Positions 34,097-42,892 of a stretch of 64,000 nt of DNA are shown here, piece after piece (the stretch's first letter is position 1; each line of letters starts with the position of its first letter). The stretch is from Paraburkholderia caribensis (GTDB taxonomy: Bacteria > Pseudomonadota > Gammaproteobacteria > Burkholderiales > Burkholderiaceae): assembly GCF_002902945.1 (NCBI RefSeq), contig NZ_CP026102.1, positions 2,232,001 to 2,296,000 on the forward strand, in the 5' to 3' direction. A program made the position numbers and the translations under genes. The notes below the pieces were generated by a model. That model saw only the letters and a list, made by a program, of their open reading frames with translations. It was not told the origin of the DNA and did not search any database.

Positions 34097-35107
34097 TCAA
34101 ACCAGCAGCCAGTCGCGATAGAGCGGCGAACGCGCGGGCGCAGCGAGCAGCGTTTCGAGTTCGTCGTCGAGCAGCATCACGGTGATCGACGCCCCCGCCA
34201 TTTCGAGGCTCGTCACATATTCGCCGACATACGAGCGTGCAATCGATAACCCGTGATCCCCAATCACTTTCGCCGCACGCCTGAACAGCAGATACAGTTC
34301 TTCGAGCGGCGTCGCGCCGAGCCCGTTGATCAGCACGGCCAGCCGCGATCCCTTCGGCGCCTGCAGATCGCCAAGAATCTGACCCATCAGACGATCCGCA
34401 ATGGCATCGGCGGATTCCAGCTTGCCGCGATGCGTGCCGGGTTCGCCATGAATCCCGATGCCGATCTCCATCTCGCCATCGGGCAGCGTGAAGGTGGGTT
34501 TGCCCGCAGCGGGCAGAATGGTCGGCGACAGGCCGACGCCCATCGTGCGGCACTGAGCGTTCGCCTTCGCGCAAATGCGCGCGACTTCGTCGAGCGAATC
34601 GCCGCGTTCCGCCGCAGCGCCCGTGCACTTGAAAACGAACGCCATGCCGGCCACACCGCGCCGCTCGCTCGCGCGCTCCGCTGGCGCCGACGCGACATCG
34701 TCGGTCAGCAACACCGTTTTGATGTCGATGCCTTCGGGTTCCGCGAGATCGGCGGCGAGATCGAAGTTGAAGACGTCGCCGCCGTAGTTGCCATACACGT
34801 ACAGCACGCCCGCTCCGCCGTTCACGGCTTTCGTGGCTTCGAAAATCTGTTCTGCCGACGGCGACGAGAACACATTGCCTACCGCGACGCCGCTGCACAG
34901 CCCTTCGCCGACATAGCCAAGAAATCCCGGCATATGCCCCGAGCCGCCGCCCGTGACGATGCCGACATGCCCTGCTTTCGGCGCATCGGCACGCACGAGC
35001 GCGCGCCGGTCGGCTGTCGCGGCCTTGATCCAGCCTGGGTGCGCGATCAACAGCGCATCAATCACTTCGTCGACGAAATCATCTGGCTGGTTGATGATCT
35101 TTTTCAC
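34097..35107 (-). CDS. dhaK: DhaK-type ketose kinase subunit
   Basis: The 336-residue DhaK binds its ketone substrate covalently through a histidine; here H220 in GIGIHGEPG. The GGGSGHMP loop near residue 53 and the YVYGNYGGDV stretch are also conserved. The start is GTG at 35107 with AGGAGA upstream; a longer frame reads into the permease gene. Located between a sugar importer and dhaL, with MtnA/MtnK-like proteins and an aldolase further upstream, it may act on dihydroxyacetone released by the aldolase or on a C4-C5 ketose. Exact substrate is not shown by sequence. Confidence 0.92.
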   Translation of the reverse strand: MKKIINQPDDFVDEVIDALLIAHPGWIKAATADRRALVRADAPKAGHVGIVTGGGSGHMPGFLGYVGEGLCSGVAVGNVFSSPSAEQIFEATKAVNGGAGVLYVYGNYGGDVFNFDLAADLAEPEGIDIKTVLLTDDVASAPAERASERRGVAGMAFVFKCTGAAAERGDSLDEVARICAKANAQCRTMGVGLSPTILPAAGKPTFTLPDGEMEIGIGIHGEPGTHRGKLESADAIADRLMGQILGDLQAPKGSRLAVLINGLGATPLEELYLLFRRAAKVIGDHGLSIARSYVGEYVTSLEMAGASITVMLLDDELETLLAAPARSPLYRDWLLV

Positions 35108-35126
35108 GCGGTTCTCCTTGTGATGA

Positions 35127-36128
35127 TCAGTTCTTGCGCCGTTGGCTGAGCGCATCGAGCATGACGGCGGCGAAGATGACGCCGCCCTGAATGAACTGGG
35201 TCCAGAATGGATTGACGCCGAGCAGCGACAGACCGACGTTGATGACGCCGATCAGCACCACGCCGATAAACGTGCCGACGATCGAACCGCGCCCGCCCGC
35301 CAGCGATGTCCCGCCGATCACGACGCCCGCGATCACCTGCAATTCGAGCCCGTTGGCGGCCGAAGGCAACGCGGAATTAAGGCGTCCCGCGAGCACGATC
35401 CCGGCAATCGCCGCTGTCACGCCGGCGAGCGTATAGGTCAGAAAGATCACGCGACGCACAGGAATGCCCGCCAGCCGCGCGGCTTCCTGATTGCCGCCGA
35501 CTGCGAACACCTGATGTCCGAACGTCGTCTTGCGCAGCAACACGTGGCCGATGACGAACACGATCAGCATCACGATCATCGGCGCGGGCAATCCGGCGAA
35601 CGTCTTCGCGCCGAACAGCGTGAAGGCGTTCGGAAAGTCGAACTTGGTGCGGCCATCGGAAATGGCGAGCGTGAGGCCACGGCCCATCGCCATCATCGCG
35701 AGTGTCACGATGAACGGCACGAGTCGCAGCCATGTCACCGACAAGCCGTTGAGCGCACCGACGAGCGCGCCGACCGCGAGCGCTATCGCGAGACCGGCAA
35801 TGCCGACTCCGACGGCGTCGGGTGTCGAGCCCGCCATGAAGGTCGCGGCGACCATCCCGCTCAACGCGACCAGCGAGCCGACCGACAGATCGATGCCCGA
35901 CGTGATGATCACAAACGTGCCGCCCACCGCCGCGATGCCGACCACCGAGGTCTGCACGAGGATGTTGGTCAGCGTGCTGGTGGTCAGAAACTCGGGCGAT
36001 GCGATCGACAGCACGACGCAGATGACGATCAGCGCGGCCAGCAACGGACCGACACCGCTGCGCAATTGCCGGATCACGCGACTCGAAAGCGCTTCCGGGT
36101 CAGTCTGTTTCGCGGCCGTCGAAGTCAT
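35127..36128 (-). CDS. Sugar ABC transporter permease (RbsC-like)
   Basis: The 333-residue protein has 8-10 predicted helices and the BPD_transp_2 pattern: GTFVIITSGIDLSVGSLVALSG, the cytoplasmic EAARLAGIPVRRV coupling region and GGTSLAGGRGSIVGTFIG. It pairs with the ATPase gene that overlaps it by 4 bp (ATGA) and the lipoprotein binding protein upstream. I use the ATG at 36128 because AGGAG lies 7 bp before it; an ATG at 36152 is inside the ATPase gene. Substrate class for this family is pentoses, hexoses, and polyols. Confidence 0.92.
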   Translation of the reverse strand: MTSTAAKQTDPEALSSRVIRQLRSGVGPLLAALIVICVVLSIASPEFLTTSTLTNILVQTSVVGIAAVGGTFVIITSGIDLSVGSLVALSGMVAATFMAGSTPDAVGVGIAGLAIALAVGALVGALNGLSVTWLRLVPFIVTLAMMAMGRGLTLAISDGRTKFDFPNAFTLFGAKTFAGLPAPMIVMLIVFVIGHVLLRKTTFGHQVFAVGGNQEAARLAGIPVRRVIFLTYTLAGVTAAIAGIVLAGRLNSALPSAANGLELQVIAGVVIGGTSLAGGRGSIVGTFIGVVLIGVINVGLSLLGVNPFWTQFIQGGVIFAAVMLDALSQRRKN

Positions 36129-37687
36129 GCTCGTGCTCCTGTTGTCGCCCATTGAATCACCGTCTCCGAATCGGCTTCGTCGCGGGGCAGTTCCGCAACG
36201 ATCCTGCCGCGATACATCACCAGCACACGGTCGGACATGCCGAGCAGTTCCGGCAGTTCCGAACTGACCATCACCACGGCCGCACCCGCGCGCGCCATCG
36301 CCACCATATGCGCGTAGATTTCCGTCTTCGCGCCGACATCGATGCCGCGTGTCGGTTCATCGAGCATGATCACGGCCGGCTGCGTGGCCGTCGCGCGCCC
36401 GAGAATCACCTTCTGCTGATTGCCGCCCGACAGATTGCCCGTAATCTGCACGACGCTCGACGCCCGCACGCCGAAGCGCGCGCTCGCCTTCTGCGCGAGC
36501 GCACGCTTTCGCGCGTTGCGCACGAAGCCGCCCGTCGCGATTGCCTTGAGACTCGACAGCACGATGTTTTCTTCGATACTCGCTTCGAGCACGAGTCCTT
36601 CCAGCTTGCGATCTTCTGCGGTGTACACGAGACCCTGGCGCACGCCATCGGCGGGCGAGCGGACCACCGTCCTGTTGCCGCGAATGAAAATGTCGCCTTC
36701 GGTCACCTTCTGCGCACCGAAAATCGCCTTCAGCAACTCCGTGCGGCCCGCGCCCGCAATACCCGCAATCCCGACGATCTCGCCCGCGCGCACCTTGAAG
36801 CTCGCGTGCCGCACGATGGGCGGACTCGCGAGATCGCGCACTTCGAGCACGACCGGGCCGTAATCGCGCGGCTCCCACGGGTAGAAGGAATCGAGATTGC
36901 GCGCGACCATCGCCTGCACCAGATCCTGTTCGGTCCACGCCGACATCGGGCGCTCGCTGACCGTCGCGCCGTCGCGCATCACGACGGCCGAATCGGCCAG
37001 CTCGAACACTTCTTCCAGATGGTGCGATATGAAAATGATGCCCATGCCCGTTGCGCGCAAACGCCTCACCACGGCATACAGATGCGAGATGTCGTCGCGC
37101 TGCAACGCCGCCGTCGGTTCGTCCATCACCAGAATGCGCGCGTCGCGTGCAACGGCTTTCGCGACTTCGATCAGCTGACGCTTGTTGAGCGGCAGATCGC
37201 CGAGCCGCATGGCGGGCGACACGCCGTCGAGGCCCACTTGCGCAAGCGCCTGTCGCGCATTCTGATCGGCCTCGCGCCGCTGGACGAAGCCGTTGCGTGC
37301 CGGCATGCGGCCAAGAAACAGGTTTTCCGCCACCGTCATGTCGTTGACGAGCGACAGTTCCTGATAGATCACCGCGACGCCCGCATCGATGGCCGCGTGC
37401 GTACCGCGTGCGAGCGGCACGCCGTTGATCTCGATCGTGCCTTCGTCCGGTTCGTAAGCGCCCGATAGCGTCTTGATCAGCGACGACTTGCCCGCGCCGT
37501 TTTCGCCGACGATGGCCAGCACCCGGCCCGCCTCGAGCGTCAAACTGACGCCGCGCAACGCCTTCACACCCGGAAAGCTCTTGACGATGCCCGCCATGCG
37601 CAGCAACGGCGGCACATGGCTGTCCGCACCCGCTTGCGGGTGTGACTGCACGTTGTCTTGTGGCTGCGAACTCGTCCCGGCATTCAT
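36125..37687 (-). CDS. Sugar ABC transporter ATPase (RbsA-like, two domains)
   Basis: The 520-residue protein contains two nucleotide-binding domains. The first has Walker A GENGAGKSS, a short signature region LPLNKRQLIEVAKA and Walker B ILVMDEPTAAL; the second has a degenerate Walker A (GIAGAGRTE), signature LSGGNQQKV and Walker B VIMLDEPTRGIDVGAK. This is normal for RbsA, MglA and XylG. The N-terminal start is uncertain between 37687 and 37729; the chosen ATG avoids a non-conserved leader. It is cotranscribed with the permease, dhaK and dhaL downstream. Confidence 0.92.
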   Translation of the reverse strand: MNAGTSSQPQDNVQSHPQAGADSHVPPLLRMAGIVKSFPGVKALRGVSLTLEAGRVLAIVGENGAGKSSLIKTLSGAYEPDEGTIEINGVPLARGTHAAIDAGVAVIYQELSLVNDMTVAENLFLGRMPARNGFVQRREADQNARQALAQVGLDGVSPAMRLGDLPLNKRQLIEVAKAVARDARILVMDEPTAALQRDDISHLYAVVRRLRATGMGIIFISHHLEEVFELADSAVVMRDGATVSERPMSAWTEQDLVQAMVARNLDSFYPWEPRDYGPVVLEVRDLASPPIVRHASFKVRAGEIVGIAGIAGAGRTELLKAIFGAQKVTEGDIFIRGNRTVVRSPADGVRQGLVYTAEDRKLEGLVLEASIEENIVLSSLKAIATGGFVRNARKRALAQKASARFGVRASSVVQITGNLSGGNQQKVILGRATATQPAVIMLDEPTRGIDVGAKTEIYAHMVAMARAGAAVVMVSSELPELLGMSDRVLVMYRGRIVAELPRDEADSETVIQWATTGARA

Positions 37688-37756
37688 GTGCTGATTCCGC
37701 ATTCGATGACGGGCCCGCGCCTCGCACACGCTGCCCGTCGAAGTGACATGGCTACG

Positions 37757-38863
37757 TTACTGGCTCACCTGCAGCGACCACAGACCGTATTTCTTCGTTT
37801 CATCCGAATCGATATTCGACTTGTCGATGAGGAACGTCGGCCATGCATAGGTGGCGGGCACGGCCTTGCCCGCCGCGTTGTCGGCGATGAAATTGAGCGA
37901 CTTCGCCGCCATTTCGATCGGGTTCTGCGAGATCGTCGCGTCCTGCTTGCCTGCGCGGATCGCCGACAAGGCCTGCGCCGTGCCATCCGCGCCGATCACG
38001 AGGATGTGCGCCTTGTCATCGAGCGGCTTGTAGCGGCCCGCGTTGTCGATCGCTTTTTCCGCGCCCACGGTGTTGTCGTCATTGGCTCCGAACACCGCGT
38101 CGATCTGCGGGAATTTTTGCAAGATGTTGGTCATCGCGTTTAGCGACTTCTCCTGATCGAAAGCGCCTTCCTGACGCGCGACGACCTTGATGTCCGGGTA
38201 CTTGGCGATCTCGTCGCTGAAGCCTTTTTCACGATCGGTGGCGGCCGTCGTGCCGACCAGGCCGATCAGGTCGACGACATTGCCTTTCGCCGAGCCATAG
38301 CGTTTGGTCAATTGATCGGCAATCCATTTCGCGCCTGTTGCGCCGAGCGCGACGTTATCCGACGCGACGAACGACGTGACTTTGCCGCCGTCCGATCCGC
38401 GATCGAGCGTGAAGACAGGGATGTTCATCTGATTCGCTTTCTGCACCACGGGGATGATCGCCTTCGAATCAATCGGATTCAGAACGAGTGCGGTGATGCC
38501 TTGACTCAGCAGATTGTTGGCGTCGTTGACCTGTTGCTGCGCATCGCCGTTCGCATTGGTCTGTACCAGTTCGAACGACTCGGCTTTCGAGCCCTTTTCG
38601 ACACCGAGTTTCAAGCCAACGAAGAACGCGTTGTTCAGCGTCGCGATGGAGAAGCCGATCTTGGTCTTGCCTGCCGGGGCCGACGCCGGTGCAGCGCTCG
38701 CGACTGCGGCGCCGCTCGCGCTAGCATCGCTGGCCGCGGTTCCCGTCGACGGCGACTCGCTCTTCGAGCAACCGCTCAATGCAGCCGCGACGCACAACAG
38801 TCCAGCACCCGCCGGCGCGGCGAGTGAACTCCATCCGTTAAACCGTGCTGAATTCCAGGCCAT
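37757..38863 (-). CDS. Sugar-binding lipoprotein of RbsB type
   Basis: The 368-residue periplasmic protein has a lipobox (LSGC, Cys near residue 32), a flexible Ala/Ser linker and a family 4 sugar-binding domain opening with KIGFSIATLNNAFFVGLKLG. Conserved ligand-contact areas NPIDSKAI, FTLDRGSDGGKV and GANDDNTVGA are seen. It is the first gene of the importer set and would set substrate choice. A lipid anchor is unusual for RbsB proteins of Gram-negatives but occurs in this group. It starts 93 bp after the stop of the aldolase gene, so the two may share a transcript. Confidence 0.92.
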   Translation of the reverse strand: MAWNSARFNGWSSLAAPAGAGLLCVAAALSGCSKSESPSTGTAASDASASGAAVASAAPASAPAGKTKIGFSIATLNNAFFVGLKLGVEKGSKAESFELVQTNANGDAQQQVNDANNLLSQGITALVLNPIDSKAIIPVVQKANQMNIPVFTLDRGSDGGKVTSFVASDNVALGATGAKWIADQLTKRYGSAKGNVVDLIGLVGTTAATDREKGFSDEIAKYPDIKVVARQEGAFDQEKSLNAMTNILQKFPQIDAVFGANDDNTVGAEKAIDNAGRYKPLDDKAHILVIGADGTAQALSAIRAGKQDATISQNPIEMAAKSLNFIADNAAGKAVPATYAWPTFLIDKSNIDSDETKKYGLWSLQVSQ

Positions 38864-38956
38864 GAGCGTCTCCGTTATTCAAATAGTCAGTTATCAGATA
38901 CCGGGAGTCGATGTACGCGGATGCGCACCGACGGGTCAGACTCGACACACTGCACA

Positions 38957-39637
38957 CTACGGGCGTTTGCGTCGCACGCCATATTGACTAAACCTGTCCA
39001 CCACCTCGGCCATCTGCTCGTCCGACAGCACAGGCGGCACGCCGAGCGTCGCAGCGAGCAGATACTGCTGTGCCAGTACTTCGACTTCATTCGCGAGCCA
39101 CAAGGCCCGCGCGAGATCGGGTCCAAGCGCAATCACGCCATGATGCGCAAGCAGACATGCCGTGCGGTCTCGCAGCGCGGCCACCGCGTGATCCGATAGC
39201 GCCTGGCTGCCGAAGGTCGCATAAGGCGCACAACGAATCGAATTGCCGCCCGCAGCGGCGACCATGTAGTGATGCGCGGGAATATCGCGGCCGTGAATCG
39301 ACATCGCCGTGGCCGCGTTCGAATGGGTGTGGACGACTGCGCCGATTTCGGGCCGTGCGTGGAGAATGTCGCGATGAAAGCGCCATTCCGTCGACGGCCG
39401 TTTTTCGTCGAACACGGGCGCAGTCGCTTCGATATCGAGCGGCAACCAGACGATCGTGTCCGTATCCAGTTGCGCCGCCGGCACGCCGCTCGGCGTAATC
39501 AGAAAGCCGTCGCGCCAGCGCGTGCTCACGTTGCCCGACGTGCCCTGATTGATGCCCAACCGCACCATCTCCTGCATCGTGTTCACGATGTCGGCACGCA
39601 GTGCGTCTTCCGTCGCTGACGGGTCGTTCACGCTCAC
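38957..39637 (-). CDS. Class II aldolase (fuculose-phosphate aldolase/adducin family)
   Basis: The 226-residue enzyme shows the full FucA active site: E84 (STEWRFH), zinc ligands H103 and H105 (HTHS) and H166 (LLAHHG), with the same spacing as E73, H92, H94 and H155 of L-fuculose-1-phosphate aldolase. It should cleave a ketose 1-phosphate to dihydroxyacetone phosphate and an aldehyde. The start is GTG overlapping the mtnA-like stop (GTGA), which couples the two. In the DHAP shunt of methylthioribose and 5-deoxyribose salvage, a protein of this family follows MtnK and MtnA, and the same three are present here. Confidence 0.9.
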   Translation of the reverse strand: MSVNDPSATEDALRADIVNTMQEMVRLGINQGTSGNVSTRWRDGFLITPSGVPAAQLDTDTIVWLPLDIEATAPVFDEKRPSTEWRFHRDILHARPEIGAVVHTHSNAATAMSIHGRDIPAHHYMVAAAGGNSIRCAPYATFGSQALSDHAVAALRDRTACLLAHHGVIALGPDLARALWLANEVEVLAQQYLLAATLGVPPVLSDEQMAEVVDRFSQYGVRRKRP

Positions 39638-40722
39638 GATGCCGTACTCGCAGCAGGCGCCTCGGCCTGAAACAACGCGGCAAGGTTCGCTTCGAACGGT
39701 TTGGCGACGATGCCTCGTTCCGTGATGTAACCCGTCACGAGATCGTGCGGTGTGACGTCGAATGCGGGATTCAACACCTTGATGCCAGCAGGCGCGATCT
39801 GCTGACCTCCGAGGTGCGTCACTTCGTCGCCGTGCCGCTCTTCGATGACGATCGTGCTGCCATCGGGTGTCTGCAGATCGAGCGTGGAAGACGGGCACGC
39901 AACATAAAACGGCACGCCGAAGTGACGCGCAGCAATGGCAAGACTCAACGTGCCGATCTTGTTCGCAAAGTCGCCGTTCGCCGCCACCCGGTCCGCGCCG
40001 ACGATCACAACGTCCACCTTGCGCCGCGCCATCAGCGACGCCGCTGTGCCGTCGGTGATCAACGTGACGTCGACATTGGCCTGGCGCAGTTCATACGCCG
40101 TCACGCGCGCGCCTTGCAGTAGCGGCCGCGTTTCATCCGCGTACACGCGAAACGCGATGCCTTCCCGATGCGCCAGATAGATCGGCGCGGTCGCGGTGCC
40201 AACTCCCGTCGTCGCCAACGCGCCGGCGTTGCAGTGCGTCAGGACACCGCAGCCCGCCGTGATGAGCGGCATGCCGTGCAAGCCGATTTGTTCGCACAAC
40301 AACTGGTCTTCGCGATGAATCTGCATCGCCTCCTCAACCAGCGCGCGATACAGCGATACGGAATCGCTTGCGCCCGAACGGTCGGCGGCGCGCAACATGC
40401 GCTTGAGGCTCCAGTTGAGATTCACCGCCGTTGGCCGCGCGCTGTCGAGATACGCCGCCTGCTCGATCAATGCGGCACGAAAGCCATCCAGCGGAAGGTC
40501 ACGTGAGACCTGCATCGACACACACAGACCATAGGCCGCCGCGACCCCGATTGCCGGTGCGCCGCGTACCCGAAGTTCGTGAATGGCCCTCCACACTTCG
40601 AAAGCTGTCGTTAGCGCTTCGATCACGGTTTCGCGCGGCAAGCGTGTCTGATCGATGATTCGCAGACTGTCGTCTTCCCACGTGAGCGTAGCCGGCAGAC
40701 TTTCGAAAATTGGCAAAACCAT
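39634..40722 (-). CDS. mtnA: MtnA-like aldose-1-phosphate isomerase
   Basis: The 362-residue protein belongs to the methylthioribose-1-phosphate isomerase (eIF2B-like) family. RGAPAIG near residue 54, catalytic C164 (THCNAGALAT) and D244 (VGADRVAANGDFANKIGT) are in place. The reaction opens a 5-substituted ribose 1-phosphate to the ribulose 1-phosphate. The aldolase gene overlaps its stop by 4 bp and the MtnK-like gene is 43 bp upstream, with no other methionine salvage genes (mtnBCD) present. This context favours salvage of methylthioribose or 5-deoxyribose through aldol cleavage, or a related pathway, over full methionine salvage. Confidence 0.92.
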   Translation of the reverse strand: MVLPIFESLPATLTWEDDSLRIIDQTRLPRETVIEALTTAFEVWRAIHELRVRGAPAIGVAAAYGLCVSMQVSRDLPLDGFRAALIEQAAYLDSARPTAVNLNWSLKRMLRAADRSGASDSVSLYRALVEEAMQIHREDQLLCEQIGLHGMPLITAGCGVLTHCNAGALATTGVGTATAPIYLAHREGIAFRVYADETRPLLQGARVTAYELRQANVDVTLITDGTAASLMARRKVDVVIVGADRVAANGDFANKIGTLSLAIAARHFGVPFYVACPSSTLDLQTPDGSTIVIEERHGDEVTHLGGQQIAPAGIKVLNPAFDVTPHDLVTGYITERGIVAKPFEANLAALFQAEAPAASTAS

Positions 40723-40765
40723 AGTCACTCCACGGCAATTTGATGTGTGCCCGACTGCGTCCCGT

Positions 40766-42034
40766 TCATTGCAACCGATGCTCACGGTCCTGCACATCGC
40801 GCGCCAATTCCACGACCTCCCCGATCGACCCAAACGCATGACGCTCGATCAGCAGACGCTCGGCAAACTGCACGCATTTCACTTCGACGGCCGCACGAAT
40901 CGCATCGTCTGAAATGCTGGTGATATCGGCAACCTTGGCCATGCCGACAATCCGCCGAATCATCTTGCATCCTGCAAAGCCCAGCGAGTTCGCCAGCAGG
41001 CGCTGCATGAAGCGCGCGCGGTAGGCTTCCGCGCAGTGTCCGCCCGGATCGTCTCCGATGAAGTGACTTTTCCGACGCCTCTCATGCTCGCGCCACAACA
41101 GCGTGAATTTATTCGCGAACTCCGTCCAGATGCCCGTGATCTGACCGAGCAGCCACTCGCGATAGTCGTCGGATCGCTGCGCTGTGCGACGGTCATGCCA
41201 GTCGCGCGAGAAATAGGCAAGCAACAGATTCGCCAGCACTGCGCCGACGTCGAATCCCATGGGTCCGTAGAACGCGAACTCGGGATCGATAACGTAGGTT
41301 TCGTCCTCGTTCACCATGATCGAGCCCGTATGCAGGTCGCCATGCACCAGGGTCTCCGTATCGTTCATGAACGACCATTTCATCTCGGCCACGGCCACGC
41401 GCAGCGCGGGCGTCCTCCAGGTGCGCTCGATCATCTGTTTCGGGAAAGCGTTGCTGTAGACGTTGGATGGATGATCTTCGAACGGGAAGGTGAACACGAG
41501 GTCTTCGGTAATCTTGCAAAGCTCGGTGTTGATCGCCGCGCCCACCGCCTGCTTTTTGACTTCGGGTGCAAGAAAGAGGTCGGAGCCGTAGAACAGCGTA
41601 TGCGCAAGATAGGTCGACAGATGATCGGTGAGCTTCGGATAAACATGGCCCTCCATCAGCTTCTGCCGCAGGATCGCGTGCGACGACAGCCGCTGCATCA
41701 CCATCAGATACAACTCGGTATCGGCGTGATACACGCGTGGTACGTGTTGCGGACACAGTTCGCCGAAGCGGCGCAGTGCCGCCACTTCGCGGATCATCCG
41801 GTGCCGCGTCAACGGCCATGTCTTGCCCACGAGCCGCAGAAACGGCGGGGCTTGTTTGACGACGACACTTTTTTCCGGCGTCCGCGCGTTGCTGACGAAG
41901 TAGACGTAGTTGAGATTACCGTCACCCACTTCCGCGATGTCGAGTTCGCCCGGTTGATTGAGCAACGCATACACGGATGGCACGCCTCGCAGATAAGCGG
42001 CCAGCTCCGAAGAACTCAGTGCTTCGAATTCCAT
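40766..42034 (-). CDS. mtnK: MtnK-like 5-methylthioribose/5-deoxypentose kinase
   Basis: The 422-residue kinase has the APH-like fold. The catalytic loop reads VHGDLHTGSIMV and the metal-binding loop IDPEFAFYGPMGFDVG, both typical of methylthioribose kinase, and the N-terminal GDGNLNYVYFV holds the ATP. It phosphorylates C1 of methylthioribose or, in the DHAP shunt, 5-deoxyribose. GGAGGAG before the ATG at 42034 sets the start. It is transcribed after the GntR/UTRA gene, 28 bp downstream of it, and before mtnA. With a tagatose-3-epimerase-like gene and polyol dehydrogenases nearby, a modified substrate is possible. Confidence 0.92.
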   Translation of the reverse strand: MEFEALSSSELAAYLRGVPSVYALLNQPGELDIAEVGDGNLNYVYFVSNARTPEKSVVVKQAPPFLRLVGKTWPLTRHRMIREVAALRRFGELCPQHVPRVYHADTELYLMVMQRLSSHAILRQKLMEGHVYPKLTDHLSTYLAHTLFYGSDLFLAPEVKKQAVGAAINTELCKITEDLVFTFPFEDHPSNVYSNAFPKQMIERTWRTPALRVAVAEMKWSFMNDTETLVHGDLHTGSIMVNEDETYVIDPEFAFYGPMGFDVGAVLANLLLAYFSRDWHDRRTAQRSDDYREWLLGQITGIWTEFANKFTLLWREHERRRKSHFIGDDPGGHCAEAYRARFMQRLLANSLGFAGCKMIRRIVGMAKVADITSISDDAIRAAVEVKCVQFAERLLIERHAFGSIGEVVELARDVQDREHRLQ

Positions 42035-42062
42035 CAACGTCTCCTCCGCGATCGATCCGGTT

Positions 42063-42782
42063 TCAGCGCTTCTTGCGCACCAGATCGAACTTGAAGATGC
42101 TCGTGTTGTAGTAGTCGTTGCTGTAACAGATCGGCTCGCCGCTTTGATCGAAATCGACTTCATCGAGCAACAGAAACAGACCGAATCCGTCGCCGAGTTC
42201 CGGCAGATCGCGCGGCGTCAGGATGGTCGGCTGGATCGATGTGTGTGTATGCGACAGCCGGCGACCCGTGCGCGCGAACATCGCGAACAGCGACTCGCCA
42301 AGTTCGCCATTTGCCGCATCGAATACATGCTTCGGCACCGTGTCGATGCAGTACGCGGCGATTGCATCGTCGGCGCATCGCACCCGTTCGATGCGTACAC
42401 AATCGGCGCCGACGCCTAACCGCAGTTTCGCGGCGAGGTTCTCCGACGCCTTGATCTGATCGATCCGCAACCGGCACGTGGTTGGAACCGCACCGACACT
42501 CCGGATCATGTCCGTCACGGACATCAGATCATCGAGCCCGCCTTCGAGCTTCAACGAAATTTGTCTGATGAAGGTACCGCGCCCCTGCACGCGAGACAGC
42601 AAACCGTGCGAAATCATTTGCGCGACCGCCTCGCGCAGACTGGAACGTCCTACGCCCAGCAGCTCGCATAGCTCTGTTTCCGTGGGGATCTGATCACCTG
42701 GCTTGAGCGCGCGATCCCGGATCATCGACGTCAACGACTCCTGGATCTTGTCGCTCATCGAACGTTCGACACTCAGGCGCAT
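42063..42782 (-). CDS. GntR/UTRA (HutC-type) transcriptional regulator
   Basis: The 239-residue protein has a GntR winged helix (about 10-75, with IPTETELCELLGVGRSSLREAVAQM across 32-56) and a UTRA effector domain (about 95-235). It probably represses the operon that runs from the ATPase/epimerase genes through mtnK and mtnA until a sugar or sugar phosphate binds. A perfect 14-bp palindrome lies 36 bp upstream of its own start, between it and the epimerase gene, so autoregulation is likely. An internal ATG at 42758 is an alternative start. Confidence 0.9.
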   Translation of the reverse strand: MRLSVERSMSDKIQESLTSMIRDRALKPGDQIPTETELCELLGVGRSSLREAVAQMISHGLLSRVQGRGTFIRQISLKLEGGLDDLMSVTDMIRSVGAVPTTCRLRIDQIKASENLAAKLRLGVGADCVRIERVRCADDAIAAYCIDTVPKHVFDAANGELGESLFAMFARTGRRLSHTHTSIQPTILTPRDLPELGDGFGLFLLLDEVDFDQSGEPICYSNDYYNTSIFKFDLVRKKR

Positions 42783-42817
42783 GCGCGTACCCAGTATTGA
42801 AAGTAGATGAAATATAG

Positions 42818-42831
42818 ATCAGACGTCTGAT
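42818..42831. promoter_or_regulatory. Perfect palindrome, likely operator of the GntR/UTRA regulator
   Basis: ATCAGACGTCTGAT is a perfect 14-bp palindrome in AT-rich DNA just upstream of the GntR/UTRA gene. Dyads of this size and composition are typical GntR-family sites. I did not find a second exact copy of its 10-bp core in the window by eye. Confidence 0.65.
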
Positions 42832-42892
42832 GTTTTTATCGGTGTTTACCCGCGCGAAGAGGGTGGCCCTTGATTGGGACCGATAGAACCCG

